Positions 1 to 6,280 of a DNA stretch of 14,241 nt are shown here, in pieces. The number at the start of each line of letters is the position of its first letter. The stretch's first letter is position 1. The stretch covers positions 1 through 14,241 of the forward strand of contig JAHEHB010000102.1 of assembly GCA_024644775.1 (NCBI GenBank), given 5' to 3'. The position numbers and the translations under genes are program-made. The stretch comes from Deltaproteobacteria bacterium (GTDB lineage Bacteria; Desulfobacterota; Desulfobacteria; Desulfobacterales; SURF-15). The notes beneath the pieces were generated by a model. The model did no database searches, was not told where the DNA came from, and saw only the letters and a list, made by a program, of their open reading frames with translations.

Positions 1-1480
1 ATCGAGTCACGCACCATCCATCCCAGTTTGTACTCCAAATAAATCCCTCGCGATCTACAGTGAGCCCCCCCGGCATTCCACCGCCATCCGGAACTGTAAC
101 CAGAATACGTCTGTTTTCAACCTCTCCGGTAGAAAGATCAAAGTCATAGACATATATCCGCCGATGTTTTGAATCGGTAAGATACATTAATTTGTTATCC
201 GGACTCCAACCGATTCCATTACTTACTCCAAAACCCGTGTCCATCTGTTTGACATGACCATATTTATCAAGTCGGTAGAGACTACCGATCCCGGTACACG
301 CATGCAAGCTTACGGTTCCTGCCCAAAATCTTCCGGCTCGATCACATTTTCCATCGTTGAATCTATTTTCCGGTAAATGTGACTCAGGGTCTACAATGGG
401 TGTCAATTTCCCGGTCACAAGATCTATAGATTTGAATCCAAATTGAGTTGCAGCCAACAAACCCCCGTTTTGGGAGGTTACAACGGAACCAATCAGCTCA
501 GGCATCTGTATCGTCTTATTTTCCCCTGAGCTTATATCGAGGCAATGGATCGCCGGTGCAAGTATGTCAACCCAGTAAAGGATGTGATCACGAATAGACC
601 AGTGTGGCGCTTCTCCAAGAAAGGCAGAGAACGGAAGGACGCATCTTACATCCGGTCGTTCCCGGCTTAGTGGTTTTGGGCCTGTATCTATGGCTACAGC
701 TGACTCTCCCGCATTCCCTGATATTCTGCGGCAGGACTCCATTAGATCTCTTCCCAAGCTGTGGAGATTTTCTAATTCTAATCGATGAGCAGGCCCTGTA
801 ATACTGACGCCTGCCATGGGGCGTCCTTTTGAATCAAGAATAGGTGCTCCGACTGCCCTAACTCCGATTACCTGCTCCTCATCGTCAATAGCGTACCCTC
901 GAGCTTTTGTCAGATCTAATTGGGCTTTCAATTCAGTGAGACCTGGGATTGTTTTGGGTGTGAGTCTTATAAGATTAAGATGATTTAGAATACCCGCCTG
1001 TTTACTTGGTTCTAAAAAGGCTAGTATTGCCTTGCCTGTACCACTGCAATAGGTTGGACCCCTTGCGCCAACTGCATAGCGAAGGGCAAGTTCCTCTTTT
1101 GATTCCTTTTGATCGATATAAACAACCTCTGTGCCATCAAGTATTGCCAACCTCAGCGTCTCACCAGTCATGTCGCGCAACCGATCCATCTCCGGTTCCG
1201 CCGCTCTTCTGAGATCGAAATCTCCCCAAACTTTATGAGCAAGCTCGAAAAGTCGAAGCCCAAGATTATAAGTTTGGCTTTTCTCGTCAAAACGTAATAA
1301 ACGGTGCTCTAGAAGGGAAGCGAGCAGTCTGTGGACAGTACCCTTTGGAATGCCGGTGGCATGGACGATATCTGAAAAACGTAAAGGAGTATCCGAATCT
1401 CCAACGGTGTTTAAGATTGTAACTCCTTTTGTAAAGGAAGCGGTTCCCCGAATTGGTTTTAACGGATTTGATCTATTCAT
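1..1480 (-). CDS. IclR-type transcriptional regulator fused to SMP-30/gluconolactonase domain (partial)
   Basis: One frame is open from the ATG at 1480 to the window edge (493 codons, no stop). I checked the phase at 1480, 601 and 4. Residues 15-75 are the IclR winged helix-turn-helix (recognition helix near 45-58). Residues 85-255 are the IclR effector-binding domain, with the usual run through GETLRLAILDG, CSGTGKAILAFL and GVRAVGAPILDSKGRPMAGVS. From about residue 280 an SMP-30/regucalcin six-bladed propeller starts: LGEAPHW (E290), RFNDGK (N375) and SNGIGWSPDN (N421) match the metal and substrate ligands of the family. The Asp expected in the PDG motif is Gly471. About 80-100 C-terminal residues are probably missing beyond the edge. 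The start has a weak AAGAG site. IclR proteins are normally about 250 residues and stop where this one runs on. Likely role: regulator of the divergent TRAP operon, with a fused lactone-binding or lactone-hydrolysing domain. Fusion by assembly error is unlikely, since the frame is clean. Confidence 0.88.
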   Translation of the reverse strand, partial: MNRSNPLKPIRGTASFTKGVTILNTVGDSDTPLRFSDIVHATGIPKGTVHRLLASLLEHRLLRFDEKSQTYNLGLRLFELAHKVWGDFDLRRAAEPEMDRLRDMTGETLRLAILDGTEVVYIDQKESKEELALRYAVGARGPTYCSGTGKAILAFLEPSKQAGILNHLNLIRLTPKTIPGLTELKAQLDLTKARGYAIDDEEQVIGVRAVGAPILDSKGRPMAGVSITGPAHRLELENLHSLGRDLMESCRRISGNAGESAVAIDTGPKPLSRERPDVRCVLPFSAFLGEAPHWSIRDHILYWVDILAPAIHCLDISSGENKTIQMPELIGSVVTSQNGGLLAATQFGFKSIDLVTGKLTPIVDPESHLPENRFNDGKCDRAGRFWAGTVSLHACTGIGSLYRLDKYGHVKQMDTGFGVSNGIGWSPDNKLMYLTDSKHRRIYVYDFDLSTGEVENRRILVTVPDGGGMPGGLTVDREGFIWSTNWDGWCVTR

Positions 1481-1483
1481 AAA

Positions 1484-1803
1484 TTACTCTTGATTTATCA
1501 AATGTTCCATATCGTGGACTATTATTCTATTTTTTATAACAAAAAAGTACTCAACACAACTGAATTTTAAAAATTTTAGCATAAATTTATAACACCCTGA
1601 AGTCTCGATAAGAATATCAGAGGGGGTAACAAGGTCTGCACGAGCAAAAATTTTCCTACTGCCCTCACTACGCGGGGGAAATATTTGTCCTTCCGGTAAG
1701 TATTGATTGTAATGTGTTTCACCTTCTTTACCGATTTAACGATCGGCATTGAATCCTCCGATTCACCAGCCGCAACAACAAATGGCGTACTTTCATTTGA
1801 CAC
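1484..1803 (-). pseudogene. Frameshifted, truncated small conserved protein (KYFPRVVRAV type)
   Basis: A GTG start at 1803 has a good AAGGA site five bases upstream. The frame gives a 51-residue N-terminal part ending RKDKYFPRVVRAVGK. In frame the reading then turns into an unlikely tail. Shifting back one base at the A4/T5 run near 1648-1653 instead gives IFARADLVTPSDILIE, which fits my memory of a family of about 100-residue uncharacterised proteins that read roughly KYYPRVVRAV...GDVVAPVDVLVEM and end DWRFGRVPYLERVI. That ending is absent. The shifted frame runs on through AT-rich DNA to a TAA three bases before the fused regulator. I read this as a decayed gene with a one-base loss and a lost C-terminus. 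A sequencing error in the homopolymer could explain the shift but not the missing end. The family function is unknown to me. Confidence 0.45.
1504..1519. promoter_or_regulatory. Candidate IclR-type operator (TCCA-N5-TGGA)
   Basis: The inverted repeat TCCA (1506-1509), TATCG, TGGA (1515-1518) lies 26 bases before the start codon of the fused regulator. IclR-family operators are often short palindromes with TTCC/GGAA-like arms. On the minus strand an AT-rich -10-like TAGAAT lies just upstream, so the site would suit autorepression. It is short and could be chance. Confidence 0.35.
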
Positions 1804-1826
1804 ACAATCCTTTTTTGTGACATATT
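1797..1826 (+). promoter_or_regulatory. Probable sigma70-type promoter of the TRAP operon
   Basis: A perfect TTGACA (1797-1802) is followed after 18 bases by CATATT (1821-1826), a four-of-six -10 match. Transcription would start near 1833, giving a leader of about 107 bases before dctP. The -10 lies inside a perfect palindrome (1815-1831). Confidence 0.5.
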
Positions 1827-1831
1827 CACAA
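1815..1831. promoter_or_regulatory. Perfect palindrome TTGTGA-CATAT-TCACAA, candidate operator
   Basis: The six-base arms are exact complements with a five-base centre. The site lies between the divergent minus-strand genes and the TRAP operon, over the presumed -10. It resembles a CRP half-site pair (TGTGA/TCACA), but CRP sites have a six-base spacer, so a different dimeric regulator is more likely. That could be the IclR-type protein or a GntR-type one encoded elsewhere. Confidence 0.55.
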
Positions 1832-1939
1832 CCGTAAAACGTAACTTCGATCCTTTAATTTCCTTCCAAGAGAAAGGGGGTGGTAGGAAAGGTCGGTGGC
1901 CGATGCATGTCAACTTTCATAGAAAAAGGAGGAGTACAG

Positions 1940-2995
1940 ATGAAAAGATTTTCCGTAAGTACCCTAGTTATCGTTGGCTTGGCAATTGGGTTTGCCGTCT
2001 CTCCAGTACATGCCAAACCGGAATTTGTGTTCAAGTTCGCTCAGTTGGTGCCGGAGCGAGAGCATATCGGTCAGGCTGTCAACAAGTTCGCCGAACTGGC
2101 GAAACAGAAATCAGACGGCCGGATAGAAATTCGGGTCTTCCACGGCGGCCAGCTGGGATCAGGAAAGGAAACCTTCGAGGCGGTGCAGGCCGGATTCATC
2201 GATTTTGCCGCGGATTCCTATGCGAATATTTACACGCTCTCACCCGCGTTCGAACCACCCCATCTACCCTACTTCTTCAATTGTCGTGAAACCCTCCTCA
2301 ATTTTTATCACAGTGAAAAGATAAAGGACGCCGTCAACAAAAAACTTGCCGACATCGGACTGAGATGGATAATGGGGCTGGAATGGACGCCCCGAAATCT
2401 CGGTACGGTGAAGAAAAAAATCACCAAGTTTGAAGACATCAAGGGAATGAAACTCAGAGCTTCCCGATCACCCCTGGAGTTGGCGGTTCACAAATCCTGG
2501 GGAGCTAAGGGGATCACAATCGACTGGCCCGAGACGTCGGAAGCGTTGAGAATGGGGATGGTCGATGGAGAATCGGTGGCGCTGGGGGCATACTGGGCTG
2601 CCAAACATCACGTCGGACTCATCAAGTACATTGCTATGTTGAATTTCCAGACGTACGGCTACATAGTCATCGTGAATGCCGATTGGTACAAGAAGCTTCC
2701 TGATGACGTTAAAAAAATCCTGGAAGAGTCGGCAGACGAAGCGGAACGTCAGCACGAGGAAATGCTCATTCCCTTTATCAACGAGAACATTCGGGAGATG
2801 AAGGAGGCGGGTGTAGAAATCTACTCACTTCCTCCTGAAGAAGAGAAGAAGTTCCGCGAAGCGGCCATGGAGGTGTGGGACCACTTTGTGGGCACCATCT
2901 ATCCTGAGGATTACGTCAACCTGCTCAAGAGTGAAATCGGAGAATGTAAACCCGAAGACAAACCGGCGGCGAAGGGTTGGGGCCTCAAGTTCTAA
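1940..2995 (+). CDS. dctP: TRAP transporter solute-binding protein, DctP family
   Basis: This is the periplasmic receptor of a tripartite ATP-independent transporter. It binds a carboxylate-type ligand and delivers it to the membrane subunits. The ATG at 1940 is chosen because AGGAGGAG lies six bases upstream and the protein then begins with a normal signal peptide: MKRF, a hydrophobic core, and cleavage after SPVHA (residue 25). A longer in-frame start at 1880 would spoil this. The mature part has DctP landmarks: FKFAQLVPE at its start, HGGQLGSGKETFEAVQAG, then FEDIKGMKLRASRS holding the conserved Arg that usually grips the ligand carboxylate, and WPETSEALRMGMVDG. The 351-residue length is normal. 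It is the first gene of the operon, followed by a 234-base gap with a strong hairpin and then dctQ. The ligand cannot be told from sequence; the neighbouring dehydrogenase and the propeller-fused regulator favour a hydroxy or sugar acid. Confidence 0.93.
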   Translation: MKRFSVSTLVIVGLAIGFAVSPVHAKPEFVFKFAQLVPEREHIGQAVNKFAELAKQKSDGRIEIRVFHGGQLGSGKETFEAVQAGFIDFAADSYANIYTLSPAFEPPHLPYFFNCRETLLNFYHSEKIKDAVNKKLADIGLRWIMGLEWTPRNLGTVKKKITKFEDIKGMKLRASRSPLELAVHKSWGAKGITIDWPETSEALRMGMVDGESVALGAYWAAKHHVGLIKYIAMLNFQTYGYIVIVNADWYKKLPDDVKKILEESADEAERQHEEMLIPFINENIREMKEAGVEIYSLPPEEEKKFREAAMEVWDHFVGTIYPEDYVNLLKSEIGECKPEDKPAAKGWGLKF

Positions 2996-3085
2996 TCGAC
3001 CCACGGCTGCCACACGCATGATTATGGTCCGACCAAGACCCGAAGTATGGTCCAGGCATTGCAGAACGGGAAGGCATTTATATGG

Positions 3086-3112
3086 GGTGGGTCACCGATT
3101 CGGTGCCCCACC
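3086..3112 (+). repeat. Strong intercistronic hairpin between dctP and dctQ
   Basis: The arms GGTGGGTCACCG (3086-3097) and CGGTGCCCCACC (3101-3112) pair at 11 of 12 positions around a three-base ATT loop, with one T/C mismatch. No T-run follows, so it is not a standard intrinsic terminator. In many operons such a structure after the binding-protein gene protects its mRNA and lets it outnumber the permease message; that role is inferred here. Confidence 0.6.
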
Positions 3113-3229
3113 TCAAGGCGGTGGCGAGTATTCCGGATGGGCGGCACCGACACGCTGTATGGGGTTTACGGTGAACCAACGGTGAGAACGCCTTAATAGG
3201 TTTCTTCCCTTCCTGAGGATATCCGTACG

Positions 3230-3715
3230 ATGCAAGCTGACACTCTCCAGAGAATCCAGAAAGTGCTGACCCGTATTACCGAGGTAGTCTGCGCCTGCTT
3301 CCTCGTCGTACTGGTAGCGAATATTTTCGTATCCGTTTTGAGTCGATATGTGTTCTTCATCCCCCTTAATTTCGCCAACCAGCTTTCAAAATACCTTGTA
3401 ATGTGGCTGGCGTTCATGGGAAGCAGCTTGGCCATCGAACGGGGCGAGCACGTTGCCGTGGAGCTCCTCCTCGACAGGGTATCCATTCCCGTTCGGAATG
3501 TGCTCCTCATCCTACTCGACATCTTGGTTTCGATCTTTTTTGTGACCATAATTTATTTCGGATTCAAGTTCTCCATTAATGCAAAGATATCGGGCTTTAG
3601 AGATCCCCTCATATGGCACATGAACCTGATGTACGCCTATCTGTCCGTTCCTGTCGGATTCATTTTCATGCTGATCCAGGCAAATCTGTGCATGGTTATT
3701 GAAATCAGAAAGTAG
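3230..3715 (+). CDS. dctQ: TRAP transporter small permease subunit, DctQ family
   Basis: This is the four-helix small membrane subunit that pairs with the large permease DctM. The 161 residues hold hydrophobic helices at about 15-37, 48-68, 85-110 and 128-155. The segment FVSVLSRYVFFIPLNFANQL followed by SKYLVMWLAFMGSSLAIERGEHVAVE is typical of the family: an Arg at the end of helix 1, then a W/AF/GSS/A helix 2 and the RGEH loop. GAGG lies 11 bases before the ATG, so initiation may be weaker than for dctP. It lies between dctP and dctM, as in most three-gene TRAP systems. A gap of 91 bases separates it from dctM. Confidence 0.92.
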   Translation: MQADTLQRIQKVLTRITEVVCACFLVVLVANIFVSVLSRYVFFIPLNFANQLSKYLVMWLAFMGSSLAIERGEHVAVELLLDRVSIPVRNVLLILLDILVSIFFVTIIYFGFKFSINAKISGFRDPLIWHMNLMYAYLSVPVGFIFMLIQANLCMVIEIRK

Positions 3716-3806
3716 ACAAGGCTGGTATTCGAGCAGCCGGAAGACAATGCACATCAAATTTGAAATGTTACATTGCAATGGGTGTTTTTTATAGGATAAT
3801 CGAAAT

Positions 3807-5096
3807 ATGGGCATGGTAATTCTGTACGGTTTGGCATTCATGGTTTTCGTCGTGTTGGGAATGCCCATCGCCTTCGCCTTGGGAGCTTCCTCATTGATGG
3901 GGTACATCCTGTTGGATCTGCCTGTTGCGGCTATGGCGCAAAGAATTTGGACCGGTCTCGACAAATTCGCATTGGTGGCAATTCCCTTTTTCATACTGGC
4001 AGGGGACTTGATGAGTACATCGGGCATCTTGGAAAGGCTTTTGGATTTTGCGAGGCTTTTGGTGGGGCGCATCAGGGGCGCGCTCCTCTATGTGAACATC
4101 GTCACGAGCATGCTGTTCGGAGGGATCAACGGATCGGCGGTCGCGGACGCCAGTGCTGTGGGTTCTCTTCTTATTCCACCGACGATCAGGGAATATAAGG
4201 ATGCCAGCCTCGCCGCGGCGGTGACGGCGAGCTCATCGGTGGTGGGTCCGATCATCCCGCCGAGCCTCCCCATGCTCATATATGCGTTTGTGGCCGGAAA
4301 TGTGTCGGTGGCGGGGCTTTTCCTCGGCGGTATCGTGCCGGGGTTTATGCTGGGTTTCGGTATGATGGCGGTCACCTATTGGATTATCAGGGGTAAACAG
4401 TACCAAGCTATTTCGAAAAAATATACAGCAAGAGAAAAGGTGAGAATCGTCAGACGATTCTGCGTGGCCGCTGTGCTGCCTTTCATCATGGTCGGGGGCA
4501 TCGTGGGTGGCATCTTTTCCCCAACCGAAGCCGGGTGTATTGCAGTTGTATATGCCCTTTTCGTTGGGTTTTTCGTTACGCGTGAACTCACGTTACGGGA
4601 CGTTTATAAGGCTTTGCTGAAGACAACCCGCACTACCTCCATCGTGCTGATAATGATTTCCATTGCGAATCTGGCGACATGGTGGCTGAGTCTTCAGGGA
4701 GTTCCTTCCATGTTGCGAAATCTCTTCCTGGATATCTCGAGTAACTCCCATGTCTTTCTCACCTTGATGTGCTTGTTGTATCTCTTTGTCGGACTCTTCA
4801 TCGAAGCCGCCGCCGCCATGATCATGTTGGTGCCGGTTTTTCTTCCGGTTGCGGAACTCTTCGGCATTCACCCCGTTCACTTCGGCTTGGTGACTGTGCT
4901 GGGACTGTTGATTGGACTCGTGACCCCGCCGGTGGCCCTTTGCCTGTTTATCTCAGGTAATATCGCCGGGGCGCCAATAGAGCACGTGTTTCGTTCTACC
5001 ATACCCCTGTTGTTATTGCAGATTGGCGTGCTGGGTATTGTTGCCTATTTCCCTCAAAGCTATCTGTGGGTGCCGAGACTATTCGGTTTCGGATAA
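3807..5096 (+). CDS. dctM: TRAP transporter large permease subunit, DctM family
   Basis: This is the membrane transport subunit, which moves the substrate with an ion gradient, usually Na+. The 429 residues match the family's usual length of about 425-430. Two internally related halves are visible. The first has the stretch NGSAVADASAVGSLLIPP then VVGPIIPPSLPMLIYA; the second has GLLIGLVTPPVALCLFISG. These helical-hairpin/clamshell motifs form the substrate path. The first 40 residues (GMVILYGLAFMVFVVLGMPIAFALGASS) match the usual N-terminal helix. AGGA lies ten bases before the ATG. It follows dctQ and precedes the dehydrogenase gene by 113 bases on the same strand, which suggests joint expression. 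Confidence 0.94.
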   Translation: MGMVILYGLAFMVFVVLGMPIAFALGASSLMGYILLDLPVAAMAQRIWTGLDKFALVAIPFFILAGDLMSTSGILERLLDFARLLVGRIRGALLYVNIVTSMLFGGINGSAVADASAVGSLLIPPTIREYKDASLAAAVTASSSVVGPIIPPSLPMLIYAFVAGNVSVAGLFLGGIVPGFMLGFGMMAVTYWIIRGKQYQAISKKYTAREKVRIVRRFCVAAVLPFIMVGGIVGGIFSPTEAGCIAVVYALFVGFFVTRELTLRDVYKALLKTTRTTSIVLIMISIANLATWWLSLQGVPSMLRNLFLDISSNSHVFLTLMCLLYLFVGLFIEAAAAMIMLVPVFLPVAELFGIHPVHFGLVTVLGLLIGLVTPPVALCLFISGNIAGAPIEHVFRSTIPLLLLQIGVLGIVAYFPQSYLWVPRLFGFG

Positions 5097-5209
5097 AAAC
5101 CAGTGTATCACAGAAATTCGAGGACGCATGCAATGACAAAATCGAAGCATAAATGAAGACAATCGTCGAGGTCGCTGAGTATGATATTCGGTGAGAGGAG
5201 GAATATGGA

Positions 5210-6082
5210 ATGAAGAAAAAAATCGGATTCGTCGGATTGGGTGTGATGGGAAAACCCATGGCAACCAATCTCGTCAACGCGGGTTACACATTGGGTGTCT
5301 GTGATATCAATCCCGATGCAACGCGGGAACTCGGAGAGAAGGGGGCGAAGATTTTCGGTAGACTTCGGGAATTGGCGCAGTGGTCTGACGTGGTGATGAC
5401 CATGTTGCCAGACGTTCCCGAAGTGGAACATGTCTATTTGAGTAACGATGGCTTGCTCAAGGAAGCCACAGCAGGCACCATTTTCATAGATTCGAGCACG
5501 GTCAATCCGGAAGTGACGAAAATGATAGGGGAAGAGGCCGCCCGGAAAGGCGTGAATATGTTGGATGCGCCGGTGGGAGGCGGACAGGCGAATGCTATCG
5601 CCGGAAATCTGATCATGTTGGTCGGCGGTGAAGCAGAGGTTCTTGAGGAGGTCCGTGACATTCTGGAGACAGTGGGAGAAAAGGTGTTGCACGCAGGCCC
5701 CCTCGGATCGGGTGAAGGACTGAAACTCGCAAACAATCTCACCACTGCCATCCTCGGTTGTATGCTGGCCGAAGGCTTCGAGTTCGCTGAACGAATAGGA
5801 CTCGACAAGGAAAAGCTCTACGAACTTCTTTCCGGAAACGTGCCGAGGCTTGTGCCCATTTTGAGCCGAAAAATTGTCGATGGAGACTTCCAGCCCGGTT
5901 TCATGACCCGACTGATGAATAAGGATTTGAGACTGATTCTCGGTTTGGCCGAAACCCATGAAATCCCTCTACCCTTTGGTGCGGTCGCGAAACAGATGTA
6001 CCAATTCGTTCAGAATAAAGGGTTGAGAGAAAAGGATTTTACCTCAGTCGCCACGCTCTACAAAGAGGAACAAACGCAATAA
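5210..6082 (+). CDS. NAD-dependent beta-hydroxyacid dehydrogenase (HIBADH/GarR-like)
   Basis: The enzyme interconverts a beta-hydroxyacid and its semialdehyde or keto form. The 290-residue length is normal. The Rossmann motif GLGVMG is at residues 9-14. An Asp at the end of the second strand (D32) favours NAD over NADP. The substrate motif DAPVGGG (119-125) has Gly where most relatives have Ser (DAPVSGG). K172 in GEGLKLANN is the expected catalytic lysine, and a second conserved Lys is in MNKDL. The start at 5210 has GAGGAGG seven bases upstream. An ATG at 5205 would read only Met-Glu before a stop overlapping the true start. The family covers 3-hydroxyisobutyrate, tartronate-semialdehyde and sulfolactaldehyde reductases, and the sequence alone does not decide among them. 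Its place after the TRAP genes suggests it acts on the imported acid. Confidence 0.88.
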   Translation: MKKKIGFVGLGVMGKPMATNLVNAGYTLGVCDINPDATRELGEKGAKIFGRLRELAQWSDVVMTMLPDVPEVEHVYLSNDGLLKEATAGTIFIDSSTVNPEVTKMIGEEAARKGVNMLDAPVGGGQANAIAGNLIMLVGGEAEVLEEVRDILETVGEKVLHAGPLGSGEGLKLANNLTTAILGCMLAEGFEFAERIGLDKEKLYELLSGNVPRLVPILSRKIVDGDFQPGFMTRLMNKDLRLILGLAETHEIPLPFGAVAKQMYQFVQNKGLREKDFTSVATLYKEEQTQ

Positions 6083-6130
6083 CGAATCGCACTCGAGTGT
6101 CGGGCCTGAAGGATATTCATAGAGGAGCGA

Positions 6131-6155
6131 AAATTGTTTGAATATCAAACAATTT
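6131..6155. repeat. Perfect AT-rich inverted repeat between convergent genes
   Basis: The arms AAATTGTTTGA (6131-6141) and TCAAACAATTT (6145-6155) are exact complements around ATA. It lies between the ends of the plus-strand dehydrogenase and the minus-strand methyltransferase. The stem is too AT-rich for a strong terminator; it could still help ending transcription both ways, or be a protein-binding site. Confidence 0.5.
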
Positions 6156-6167
6156 AACCTAAGTGAT

Positions 6168-6188
6168 CGGGTTTTACGCCCGTTTTAT
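6168..6188 (+). terminator. Weak intrinsic terminator after the dehydrogenase gene
   Basis: CGGG (6168-6171) and CCCG (6179-6182) form a short stem with a seven-base loop, followed by TTTTAT. The stem is only four pairs, so the call rests mostly on its place about 86 bases past the stop codon. Confidence 0.35.
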
Positions 6189-6280
6189 GGATCCCTCTAA
6201 GATCGTATTACGTGGACATAAGAAGATATCAGGTTCCATCTCAAGTCGAATCGATTGCTATTCTTTTTCGTGTGAAACTG

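Noticed and set aside
1645..1656. Programmed -1 frameshift in the small remnant
   Set aside because: The bases GGA AAA TTT TTG do not form an X-XXY-YYZ slippery heptamer in the reading frame, and the shifted product lacks the family's C-terminus.
1815..1831. CRP/FNR binding site
   Set aside because: The arms resemble CRP half-sites but the spacer is five bases, not six, and FNR arms (TTGAT) do not match.
3512..4072. 186-codon minus-strand open frame
   Set aside because: It overlaps the ends of dctQ and dctM, which are certain, and has no recognisable motif or good ribosome site.
5205..5213. Two-codon ORF ATG-GAA-TGA overlapping the dehydrogenase start
   Set aside because: Its ATG is too close to the ribosome site to be used; it probably arises by chance.
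5108..5959. 283-codon minus-strand open frame
   Set aside because: It lies almost wholly across the clear dehydrogenase gene on the other strand and has no family motif; it is a shadow of that gene's codon use.
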